From Anaerotignum lactatifermentans (GTDB lineage Bacteria > Bacillota > Clostridia > Lachnospirales > Anaerotignaceae), in NCBI RefSeq assembly GCF_016902535.1, contig NZ_JACSNY010000001.1, forward strand, positions 238,757-302,756: 64,000 nucleotides of DNA. Reading direction: 5' to 3'. A program made the translations under genes and the position numbers. Shown piece after piece: positions 1 to 6,503 of the stretch. Positions within the stretch are counted from its first letter, which is position 1. Every line of letters begins with the position of its first letter. The notes under the pieces were generated by a model that made no database searches, was not told the DNA's origin, and was given only the letters and a program-made list of their open reading frames with translations.

Positions 1-3
1 TCC

Positions 4-231
4 TTAGTCTTCCTGCAGTCTTGTTACCAGCGCCATGATGGCTTCTACGGAGTTGAAGTTCTCCGGAACGATGTCGTCGGCGCCGATTTCGATATCATAT
101 TCCTCGCACAGTTCCCCTACCAGGGTCACAATATCGAAGGAATCCAGCTCGCCGCTGTCTACCAGTTCCTGGTTGCCCTCGAAGTCTACATCAGGTCTGA
201 TCTCTGCCAAAATTTTTAATAAGCTTTCCAT
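4..231 (-). CDS. Acyl/peptidyl carrier protein, DltC-like
   Basis: Small acidic carrier protein of 75 residues. The phosphopantetheine attachment serine is most likely Ser31 in the local motif GELDSFDIV, where the consensus is D/L-S-L/F-x. Length and acidity fit DltC-type D-alanyl carrier proteins and stand-alone acyl carrier proteins. It is the third gene of a run with an adenylating ligase and a GNAT acyltransferase, only 6 bp after the GNAT gene, so it probably receives the amino acid activated by that ligase. An AAAGGA ribosome-binding site precedes the ATG. Its stop lies three bases from the window edge, so the rest of the operon, where a DltB/DltD-like export pair could be expected, is not visible. 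Carrier role is secure; the cargo is inferred. Confidence 0.85.
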   Translation of the reverse strand: MESLLKILAEIRPDVDFEGNQELVDSGELDSFDIVTLVGELCEEYDIEIGADDIVPENFNSVEAIMALVTRLQED

Positions 232-237
232 TTCACA

Positions 238-1032
238 TTATCCTTTCTCTTTTATCATTACCGGGGCGATTCTGCCATCGGGCAAAAACCCCGTTTTTTC
301 ATACATTCTCATAGCCGCCGGATTGTCTGTGCGTACCCAGAGCTGACATCGAAGCGCCTCCGGGCTTACCAGCCATACCCAGTCCCGCACCAGCTTCTTG
401 CCGATGCCCTTGCCTTTTTCCGATTCCAGAACGGCGATCTGCCACAAAACGCAGTTCTTTTTCTCCCATCCAAACCGGAGGAATCCCACCAGTCTGCCGT
501 CCCGGATCTCCGCCAGCACTTCTCTGCGGGCAATAGATTCCAGCAGAGTCTTTTCATCCGGCAGTGCGGAGGTATACGGCTCAAAGCTTTCTTCCATCAT
601 TTCCAGAATCTGACGGGCATGGGCCGCTTCGGCGTAAACGATGGTCCTGCTTCCGGAAACGCCTTCCACAATAGGCATCACCAGCCGCTTTCGCTCCAGA
701 TAGGGCCGAAAGCCTACCTTCTCCCAAAGAGAAGCCTTCGGCTCCTGGCCTTTTTTCTCCAGACAGACCTGCTCCATCACCAAAGGCAGGGGCAGAGCCG
801 GAATCTCCACCGGCGCCGTTCCTTTTTCCAGAAAAAAATAAAAATCTATATGGCGCTCCTGCTGAAAAAACAGGTAGCACCCACCTTCAAATCGGTCTAC
901 GGAGCACCGTTTTTCCGCCGCCGCCTTCAGATAGACCTCCTCCGGCAGCAGAAAATTGGTCTGGGTCCGTTTGCTGTGCCAGGCCCGGACAATGGACTCC
1001 ATTGTTTTTTTATCTTTGATACTCGTTATCAT
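238..1032 (-). CDS. GNAT-family N-acyltransferase between a ligase and a carrier protein
   Basis: Protein of 264 residues whose C-terminal half is a GNAT domain. The acetyl-CoA pyrophosphate-binding motif A is visible as QIAVLESEKGKGIGKKLV, with G-K-G-I-G as the core, followed by a typical N-P-A-A-M-R-M-Y-E-K-T-G-F motif B. The N-terminal 130 residues have no clear motif and may be a degenerate first GNAT lobe. The start overlaps the end of the ligase gene by 23 bp and has an AAGGAG site 5 bases upstream, so the two are translationally coupled. The position suggests it acylates, or transfers from, the amino acid on the neighbouring carrier protein. That substrate is inference; canonical dlt operons do not contain a GNAT gene. 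Confidence 0.8.
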   Translation of the reverse strand: MITSIKDKKTMESIVRAWHSKRTQTNFLLPEEVYLKAAAEKRCSVDRFEGGCYLFFQQERHIDFYFFLEKGTAPVEIPALPLPLVMEQVCLEKKGQEPKASLWEKVGFRPYLERKRLVMPIVEGVSGSRTIVYAEAAHARQILEMMEESFEPYTSALPDEKTLLESIARREVLAEIRDGRLVGFLRFGWEKKNCVLWQIAVLESEKGKGIGKKLVRDWVWLVSPEALRCQLWVRTDNPAAMRMYEKTGFLPDGRIAPVMIKEKG

Positions 1033-2527
1033 AATACTCCTTCAGCCGCAGCCGGTCGATCTTTCCGTTAAGCGTATGCGGCAGTTCCTCCATCTGGATC
1101 ATCACATTAGGGAACATATATTTCGGCACCTTATCCCGCAGTTTTTTCAGGATATAGGCCTGTGTCGCCTCTTTTCCGCAGTAAAACAGCAGTATTTTCT
1201 GGCTGCTTTCATCATACAGGCAGACGCCTTCCTCCACCAGGTCGATGGAACGCACCGCCGTCTCGATTTCACCTAATTCAATACGATGCCCCATATGCTT
1301 GATCTGGTGATCCTTTCTGGCCAGAAAGACGATCTCACCATATTCATTATACTTCGCAATATCCCCTGTTTTATAAATCATTTCCGGATAATAGGGGTTC
1401 AGAGGGTTCTGCTGGAAGGCTTCCACCGTTTTTTCCGGGTTATTGTAATATCCCGGTGCCAGACAGCGTCCTCTAACGCATAATTCCCCGCTTTCTCCTT
1501 CCTCCGCCAGACGGCCGTCTTTTAATATGAAGATATCCGTATTCCGGCAGGGGTATCCGATGGGCAGGGGCTCCTCATCGGAAAATTCTCTGTCTACAAT
1601 ATAATAGGTACAATCCACTGTCGTTTCCGTAGGGCCGTAGATATTGGCAAACAGTGCCTCCGGATAATGACGCCGCCAGTAATTAAACTGCTTTGTGGGC
1701 ATAGCCTCGCCCACAAACATGATCTTTTTCAGGCCGGAGGGCCGTACCTTTTCCAGCGCATCGGTATTGGCAATGATGCACAGTGCCGAGGGCACCCAGT
1801 CGATATAGTTGATCTTTTTTTCCTCCAGATATGGCAGCAGCTTCACCGGGAAGGAAAAAAGCTGTTTCGGGATAATCTCCATAGTAGCGCCTGTTTTTAA
1901 TACAGCGTAAATATCCTTTACGGAAGAATCGAAGTAAAAAGGCGCCTGATTTCCGATAATCTCCTGCTCTGTGATGTCAAAGGTCTCCGTATACCACTCG
2001 ATCAGGTTCACAACAGCCTGATGGGGAATCACAACCCCCTTGGGAACACCGGTGGAGCCGGAAGTAAAGAGGGCATACAGCGGATCTGTGTCAATGGCCC
2101 TTCTGCGAATCTTTGCCAGCTTGTCCTCCGCCACATTCTGGGGGATCTCTTCCAAGGAGAAGGTCTGTCCCTCATATCCCAGATTTTCCGCCAGTTTCCG
2201 GCTTTTTTCATCTATGAGCAAAGCCACCGGCCGCAGTGTCGTGAAAATAGACTGTATCCGCTCCTTCGGCATGGTGGTATCAATGGGCGTATAAAAATTC
2301 CCGCTGTATACACAGCCCAGAAAGGCCGCCACCATAGCAGGCGTTTTTTCCGTCATGACGGCAATGGGCGCGTTGTGTTTTTCCAACGCCGTCAAGGCCG
2401 TGCCGATCTGTCTGGCCTTCTGCACCAGCTGGGAAAAGGTCATGCTTTCCTTATCCGTGGCAAAAGCTGTTTTCTCGGGGAAACGGCGGGCCGTCTCCTC
2501 GGCGTATTCTAAGATATTCCGAATCAT
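1010..2527 (-). CDS. Amino-acid-activating AMP ligase, DltA-like
   Basis: Stand-alone adenylation enzyme of 505 residues (ANL superfamily). It would activate an amino acid with ATP and load it on the adjacent carrier protein. Visible core motifs are the P-loop-like LFTSGSTGVPKGVV at residues 153-166, the substrate-ammonium aspartate in YFDSS (Asp200), YGPTETT from 297, a TGD near 390 and the C-terminal catalytic lysine in NGKIDR. The region YFDSSVKDIYAVLKTG resembles DltA (D-alanine activation), but the partner genes differ from a classical dlt operon, so substrate identity is open. It is the first gene of the operon, preceded by a good promoter at 2580-2608. Confidence 0.85.
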   Translation of the reverse strand: MIRNILEYAEETARRFPEKTAFATDKESMTFSQLVQKARQIGTALTALEKHNAPIAVMTEKTPAMVAAFLGCVYSGNFYTPIDTTMPKERIQSIFTTLRPVALLIDEKSRKLAENLGYEGQTFSLEEIPQNVAEDKLAKIRRRAIDTDPLYALFTSGSTGVPKGVVIPHQAVVNLIEWYTETFDITEQEIIGNQAPFYFDSSVKDIYAVLKTGATMEIIPKQLFSFPVKLLPYLEEKKINYIDWVPSALCIIANTDALEKVRPSGLKKIMFVGEAMPTKQFNYWRRHYPEALFANIYGPTETTVDCTYYIVDREFSDEEPLPIGYPCRNTDIFILKDGRLAEEGESGELCVRGRCLAPGYYNNPEKTVEAFQQNPLNPYYPEMIYKTGDIAKYNEYGEIVFLARKDHQIKHMGHRIELGEIETAVRSIDLVEEGVCLYDESSQKILLFYCGKEATQAYILKKLRDKVPKYMFPNVMIQMEELPHTLNGKIDRLRLKEYYDNEYQR

Positions 2528-2579
2528 CTAAATCCCTCAATTCCGATTGCGCATCCTTTTCTACGCGCAGTCTCAAAAA

Positions 2580-2608
2580 AGTATATCACCTTCATAAAAT
2601 CAAGTCAA
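2580..2608 (-). promoter_or_regulatory. Promoter of the ligase/GNAT/carrier operon
   Basis: On the minus strand TTGACT (2603-2608) and TATACT (2580-2585) are separated by 17 bp, about 50 bp upstream of the ligase start. It lies downstream of a terminator hairpin (2634-2680), so the operon is insulated from upstream transcription. Confidence 0.75.
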
Positions 2609-2633
2609 CAATCTATCCGCCACTTCACAGAGC

Positions 2634-2761
2634 AAAAAAATGAAGCTATACACACGGGGAATGTATCATAGCTTCATTTTCAGTGTATCATTATTGCTCT
2701 GTCTCTCGCATGGTCAGATGGTAAAGACTTTGCACAAACAATACCGATAGTTTCTATCGGT
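2634..2761 (-). ncRNA. Candidate small RNA of about 125 nt with its own promoter and terminator
   Basis: A transcript starting near 2761 would begin with a perfect 8-bp hairpin, ACCGATAG-AAA-CTATCGGT (2743-2761). A second imperfect stem follows (2734-2743 with 2692-2702, about 10 bp with one bulge and one G-U pair). It ends in an intrinsic terminator, TGAAGCTAT/ATAGCTTCA (2641-2649 with 2668-2676), followed by seven U. The only short ORF is six codons without a ribosome-binding site. I do not recognise a known riboswitch or RNA family. Because a separate promoter for the next gene lies after the terminator, it looks like a free RNA rather than a leader. The 5' palindrome could instead be a repressor operator at the start site. 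Confidence 0.45.
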
Positions 2762-2765
2762 TTTG

Positions 2766-2794
2766 AGTATACCATAGGACCAGCGAGAAAACAA
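2766..2794 (-). promoter_or_regulatory. Promoter of the candidate small RNA
   Basis: TTGTTT (2789-2794) and a perfect TATACT (2766-2771) with a 17-bp spacer on the minus strand. The predicted start site coincides with the first base of the ACCGATAG palindrome. Confidence 0.6.
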
Positions 2795-2808
2795 TGTTTT
2801 TTTCCACA

Positions 2809-4092
2809 TTATACAGAAGCCAGCGCCTGTGCCACGTCAGCGATAATATCCTCCGCATTTTCAATGCCCACGGAAAGACGTACCAGATCGGGACCAACAC
2901 CTGCCGCCACCAGTTCCTCGTCCGTCATCTGACGATGGGTAGAGGAAGCGGGATGCAGAATACAGGTCCTTGCGTCCGCCACATGGGTAGCAATGATGGC
3001 TCTCTCCAGCCTGGACATAAATTTTTCCGCCGCCGTTCTGCCGCCTTTGATGCCAAAGGAGATGACGCCGCAGGTGCCATTGGGCATATATTTCTTCGCC
3101 CGCTCATAATATTTGTTTCCTTCCAGACCGGCATAGTTTACCCAGGCGATCTTTTCATGAGCGTTCAGGTATTCCGCCACCTTCTGGGCGTTCTGGCAGT
3201 GGCGCTCTACCCGCAGGGCCAATGTTTCCAGACCCAGATTCAGCAAAAAAGCGTTCATGGGCGCGGGCGTAGAGCCAAGGTCACGCATGAGCTGGGCTGT
3301 GGCCTTTGTGATATAAGCGCCGCCCTGCCCAAATTTCTCTGCATAGGTGATGCCGTGATAGGAATCATCCGGTGTGGTCAGGCCGGGGAATTTTTCCTTG
3401 TGGGCCATCCAGTCGAAATTTCCGGAATCCACGATACAGCCGCCTACGGTAGCGTCATGGCCGTCCATATATTTTGTGGTGGAATGGATAACAATATCGG
3501 CGCCCCATTCAAAAGGCCGGCAGTTGACAGGGGTGGCGAAAGTATTATCTACGATCAGAGGTACCCCATGGGCATGGGCCGCTTTGGCAAAACGCTCGAT
3601 ATCCAGTACCACCAGCGCGGGGTTGGCAATGGTCTCGCCAAAGACCGCTTTCGTATTAGGCTGGAAAGCTGCCTCCAGTTCCTCGTCACTGCAGTCAGGA
3701 TGAACAAAGGTAAAGGAAATGCCCATTTTCTTCATGGTTACGGCAAACAGATTATAGGTACCGCCGTAAATGGTGGCGGAGGCTACCACATGATCCCCTG
3801 CCTGGCAGAGATTGAATATAGAATAAAAAGACGCCGCCTGGCCGGAGGAAGTCAGCATCGCCGCTGTACCGCCCTCCAGTTCGCAGATCTTTGCCGCCAC
3901 ATAGTCACTGGTGGGATTTTGCAGTCTCGTATAGAAATATCCGGACGCCTCCAGATCGAAGAGCTTGCCCATTTCCTCGCTGGTATCATATTTGAATGTA
4001 GTGCTCTGGACAATGGGGATGAGACGGCTCTCCCCGTTTTTAGGCATATAGCCCGCCTGGATGCATTTTGTTTCGATGTGTAAATCCTTCAT
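2809..4092 (-). CDS. metY: O-acetylhomoserine sulfhydrylase (MetY)
   Basis: PLP enzyme of the Cys/Met metabolism family (427 residues) that makes homocysteine from O-acetylhomoserine and sulfide. Visible are the PLP lysine in VIHSTTKYMDGHD, the N-terminal THCIQAGY-like block (ETKCIQAGYMP), and a C-terminal block SVGIENAEDIIADV typical of O-acetylhomoserine aminocarboxypropyltransferases. The start at 4092 is chosen for its AGGAGAGG site; an upstream in-frame start has none. It lies 16 bp after metA on the same strand, forming a two-gene direct-sulfhydrylation operon. Its 3' side runs into the promoter of the candidate small RNA. Confidence 0.93.
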   Translation of the reverse strand: MKDLHIETKCIQAGYMPKNGESRLIPIVQSTTFKYDTSEEMGKLFDLEASGYFYTRLQNPTSDYVAAKICELEGGTAAMLTSSGQAASFYSIFNLCQAGDHVVASATIYGGTYNLFAVTMKKMGISFTFVHPDCSDEELEAAFQPNTKAVFGETIANPALVVLDIERFAKAAHAHGVPLIVDNTFATPVNCRPFEWGADIVIHSTTKYMDGHDATVGGCIVDSGNFDWMAHKEKFPGLTTPDDSYHGITYAEKFGQGGAYITKATAQLMRDLGSTPAPMNAFLLNLGLETLALRVERHCQNAQKVAEYLNAHEKIAWVNYAGLEGNKYYERAKKYMPNGTCGVISFGIKGGRTAAEKFMSRLERAIIATHVADARTCILHPASSTHRQMTDEELVAAGVGPDLVRLSVGIENAEDIIADVAQALASV

Positions 4093-4108
4093 GTTCCTCT
4101 CCTGCCTT

Positions 4109-5029
4109 TCATTCCTTGATGTCGTTAATATTGTAGGGTGTTTCCTGATATACATAATAATTCAGCCAGTTGGAATAAAACTGATTGGCATGGGCCTTCC
4201 AGCGCATGGTCGGCGCCTGTTTCGGGTCATCATCAGGGAAATAGCCATAGGGCAGCTGGATGGGCAGCCCCCGGTCCAGATCCCGGTAGAATTCCTTAGC
4301 CAGAGAATCGGCGTCATATTCAAAATGACCTGTAATAAAGATCCGACGGCCGGATTTATCGGCAATAATGTGGGGCCCCGCCCCTTTGGATTCCGCCAGA
4401 ATCTCCAGATCCTCCACCTTCTGGATATCTCTGGAGCGTACCTCTGTATGGCGGGAATGAGGGCAATAGAACACATCATCAAATCCCCGCATCAAAATAT
4501 GGTCTTTTTTCTCTACCCTGTGGGGATAAATGCCGAATTTTTTCGCCGACAGAGAATACTTTGGAATATCATAGAAATAATTTAACGCCGCCTGCGCTCC
4601 CCAGCAAATATGAAGGACACTGAATACATGGCTTTTCTCCCATTCCAGAATCTCACACAGCTCCGGCCAGAAATCCACTTCCTGAAAATCGTAATTCTCA
4701 ATGGGTGCGCCGGTAATAATCAGGCCGTCAAATTTCTCCTCCTTCACATCATCAAATGTTTTATAAAAAGAATCCAGATACTCGGCAGAGGTATTCTTGG
4801 AATTATGTGTCTTCATCTGCAGCAGTTCGATCTCTACCTGCAAAGGCGTATTGCTTAACAGACGCATCAGCTGGACCTCTGTTTCGATCTTATTGGGCAT
4901 CAGATTCAAAATGGCAATCTTTAAAGGCCGGATATCCTGATGGACCGCCCGTTCTGGTGTTACCAGAAATACATTTTCCTTGTTGAGCACCTGATACGCA
5001 GGCAATTCTTCCTTGATGATAATAGGCAT
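4109..5029 (-). CDS. metA: Homoserine O-acetyltransferase, MetA family
   Basis: Catalyses acylation of homoserine, the first committed step to methionine. It has 306 residues, the normal MetA length, with the acyl-accepting Cys142 in SVLHICWGAQ. Residue 111 is Glu (ITGAPIENYDF). In this family Glu at 111 favours acetyl-CoA and Gly favours succinyl-CoA, so the product should be O-acetylhomoserine, which matches the MetY neighbour. ATG at 5029 is preferred, 8 nt after GGGAG; a GTG three codons upstream would overlap that site. The gene follows a Met-rich leader ORF and a terminator, so expression is probably set by transcription attenuation. I see no SAM riboswitch or T-box core upstream. Confidence 0.93.
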   Translation of the reverse strand: MPIIIKEELPAYQVLNKENVFLVTPERAVHQDIRPLKIAILNLMPNKIETEVQLMRLLSNTPLQVEIELLQMKTHNSKNTSAEYLDSFYKTFDDVKEEKFDGLIITGAPIENYDFQEVDFWPELCEILEWEKSHVFSVLHICWGAQAALNYFYDIPKYSLSAKKFGIYPHRVEKKDHILMRGFDDVFYCPHSRHTEVRSRDIQKVEDLEILAESKGAGPHIIADKSGRRIFITGHFEYDADSLAKEFYRDLDRGLPIQLPYGYFPDDDPKQAPTMRWKAHANQFYSNWLNYYVYQETPYNINDIKE

Positions 5030-5091
5030 GTACAGCACTCCCTTTCTTTTTGTAAGCCGGAAGAGTGCCGTTTTTCCCTTTCCCGGGAAAT

Positions 5092-5120
5092 AAAAAAACG
5101 GCCCCGCTTCCGAGCCGTTT
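5092..5120 (-). terminator. Attenuator-type terminator upstream of metA
   Basis: Minus-strand hairpin AAACGGCTC/GGGCCGTTT (about 9 bp with one G-U pair) followed by seven T. It lies between the Met-rich leader ORF and metA, 27 nt after the leader stop codon. A competing pairing exists: TTCTGAG (plus 5146-5152), which spans the leader stop codon, can pair with CTCGGAA (plus 5108-5114) at the top of the terminator, 7 bp with one G-U. Further flanking pairs are discontinuous. After the terminator, GCCGTTTTT can also pair with AAAAACGGC (around 5060-5100), a second alternative fold. Confidence 0.75.
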
Positions 5121-5146
5121 CATTTTTTACCAGTTTGTTTTCAGTC

Positions 5147-5257
5147 TCAGAACCATGGTCCCCGCAATATGAACATCACAAAAAGCATAGACATCATCAT
5201 GCCCATGCTCATCATCATACCCATATGAAGTTTTGCGTCAAAGAAAGAATGTCTCAT
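5147..5257 (-). CDS. Methionine-rich leader peptide of the metA-metY operon
   Basis: Short ORF of 36 codons with a strong GGAGAGG ribosome-binding site 8 nt before ATG. It encodes 11 methionines, including two Met-Met-Met runs: MGMMMSMGMMMSM at residues 12-24, and Met28. The N-terminus is MRHSFFDAKLH and the C-terminus MFILRGPWF. It starts about 30 nt after a perfect consensus promoter and is followed by a terminator and then metA, which is the layout of a classical amino-acid attenuator. Starvation for charged initiator/elongator Met-tRNA would stall ribosomes in the Met runs. The central part is hydrophobic, so a small Met-rich membrane protein, perhaps metal binding, is the alternative. 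Too short for ordinary ORF calling. Confidence 0.75.
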   Translation of the reverse strand: MRHSFFDAKLHMGMMMSMGMMMSMLFVMFILRGPWF

Positions 5258-5278
5258 GGCAAAAACCTCTCCTGCTTC

Positions 5279-5324
5279 TGTACTGTTTTCTGTACATTAT
5301 AAACATGTGTCCGTACTCTGTCAA
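5279..5324 (-). promoter_or_regulatory. Consensus promoter of the met operon with a palindrome at the start site
   Basis: Perfect TTGACA (5319-5324) and TATAAT (5296-5301) with a 17-bp spacer on the minus strand. An inverted repeat, TGTAC-N8-GTACA (5279-5296), overlaps the last base of the -10 element and the start site and could be a repressor operator. No other promoter is seen for metA. Confidence 0.85.
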
Positions 5325-5382
5325 CACTTTTTTTCTTTCTTTGGCCGTTTCCTTTTCTTTCCATCTTTTTATACTTTTTCCC

Positions 5383-5411
5383 TTGCATAAATACTAGGTT
5401 TCTGCTATGCT
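5383..5411 (+). promoter_or_regulatory. Promoter of the ybaK-like/iscR-like pair
   Basis: TTGCAT (5383-5388) and TATGCT (5406-5411) with 17 bp between, about 46 bp before the first gene. It diverges from the met promoter. Confidence 0.6.
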
Positions 5412-5456
5412 ATTTCTTATAATGAAAATACTGTCGAATGAGGAGATGTAGCAAAA

Positions 5457-5930
5457 ATGTCTATCGAAAAAGTAAGAGCATATCTGAAAGAAATGAATTG
5501 TCCCAAAGACGTGATCGAATTTTCCACCTCCAGCGCTACGGTTGAACTGGCGGCGCAGGCAGCAGGCGTGATTCCCGCGCGCATTACAAAAACACTTTGC
5601 CTGATGTCCAAGGAAGGCCCTATCGTCATCGCCGTTGCAGGGGACGCGAAGATCGACAACCGGAAATTTAAAGACACCTTTGGCCTGAAAGCCAAAATGC
5701 TCTCTCCCGAGGAAACTCTGGAAGCAACAGGCCATGCCATTGGCGGGGTCTGTCCTTTTGCCCTGCCGGAAGGCACAAAGGCATACGCCGATGTTTCCAT
5801 GAAGCGTTTCGACACTGTATTTCCCGCCGCCGGCAGCAGCAACTCCGCTGTGGAGCTGACCTGTGACGAGCTGTACCTCTATGGAAAATGCACCGCATGG
5901 GTAGACGTCTGCAAAGGCTGGGAAGAATAA
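5457..5930 (+). CDS. YbaK/EbsC-family aminoacyl-tRNA deacylase
   Basis: Single-domain protein of 157 residues of the YbaK/ProX editing family, which hydrolyses mischarged tRNAs such as Cys-tRNA-Pro in trans. The family block ITKTLCLMSKEGPIVIAVAGDAKID contains the conserved lysine used to position the 3' end of tRNA, and GGVCPFALP matches the GGxxPFGxP motif near the active site. AGGAG lies upstream of the ATG. The gene is followed after 25 bp by an Rrf2 regulator on the same strand, so the two are co-transcribed. Which aminoacyl-tRNA is edited cannot be read from the sequence. Confidence 0.88.
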   Translation: MSIEKVRAYLKEMNCPKDVIEFSTSSATVELAAQAAGVIPARITKTLCLMSKEGPIVIAVAGDAKIDNRKFKDTFGLKAKMLSPEETLEATGHAIGGVCPFALPEGTKAYADVSMKRFDTVFPAAGSSNSAVELTCDELYLYGKCTAWVDVCKGWEE

Positions 5931-5955
5931 ATTCCAAACGAACAAGGAGTAGTCT

Positions 5956-6405
5956 ATGAAAATCTCTACAAAAGGCCGTTACGGCATCCGCCTGATGTTA
6001 AGTCTGGCGCTCCATTATGAAAAAGGCACACTGGCCTTAAAGTCCATTGCCAGAGAACAGGACATCTCTGAAAAATATCTGGAACAGATCATCAACCCTC
6101 TGACAAAATCCGGTCTGGTCAAAAGCTACCGGGGCGCTCAGGGCGGCTATATCCTCACCAGAAACCCCATGGAAATTACCATTGGAGAGGTGCTCCGTCT
6201 TTTGGAAGGCTCCCTGTCTCCCGTGGACTGCGTGGACAACCCCATGTGCCCCAATTCCGATACCTGTGTTTCCCTTTCCGTATGGAAGAAAATGAAGGAA
6301 GCGCTGGATGATGTCGTTGACAATATTTCTCTGGCGGATCTGGCAGAGGAATACAAAGAAAAGCATCCTGACGGAGAGCCCGCAGGCGGCTGTGTAAAAA
6401 AATAA
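5956..6405 (+). CDS. Rrf2-family regulator with IscR-type cysteine triad
   Basis: Winged-helix repressor of the Rrf2 family (149 residues). The helix-turn-helix covers about residues 25-65 (DISEKYLEQIINPLTKSGLVKSYRGAQGGY). Three cysteines, Cys92, Cys98 and Cys104, are spaced C-x5-C-x5-C in DCVDNPMCPNSDTCVS, the arrangement and even the numbering of the 2Fe-2S ligands of E. coli IscR. CymR-type Rrf2 proteins of Firmicutes lack these ligands, so this is more likely an Fe-S or redox sensor than a cysteine regulator. A good AAGGAG site precedes the ATG. No isc/suf genes are adjacent, so its targets are elsewhere. Family is certain; the cofactor is inferred. Confidence 0.9.
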   Translation: MKISTKGRYGIRLMLSLALHYEKGTLALKSIAREQDISEKYLEQIINPLTKSGLVKSYRGAQGGYILTRNPMEITIGEVLRLLEGSLSPVDCVDNPMCPNSDTCVSLSVWKKMKEALDDVVDNISLADLAEEYKEKHPDGEPAGGCVKK

Positions 6406-6435
6406 CATGAAGGTCTGACACTTTCATCAGAAATC

Positions 6436-6482
6436 AAAAATCGCTGAAATCCCTTGCACACAGGATTCCAGCGATTTTTTTC
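6436..6482. terminator. Bidirectional terminator between iscR-like gene and spoIID-like gene
   Basis: AATCGCTG-AAATCC pairs with GGATTCCAGCGATT, flanked by A-runs on the left and T-runs on the right, so it can stop transcription from both convergent genes. Confidence 0.85.
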
Positions 6483-6503
6483 ATCATGATTTTTCTGCGG
6501 GCA

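Noticed and set aside
2634..2761. A third leader peptide inside the candidate small RNA
   Set aside because: The only ATG-started ORF is MRETEQ, without a ribosome-binding site or amino-acid bias, and the next operon has its own promoter after the terminator.
5030..5300. SAM riboswitch or Met T-box upstream of metA
   Set aside because: Neither the SAM-I core nor the T-box sequence AGGGTGGNACCGCG is present; the leader is mostly a short ORF and a terminator.
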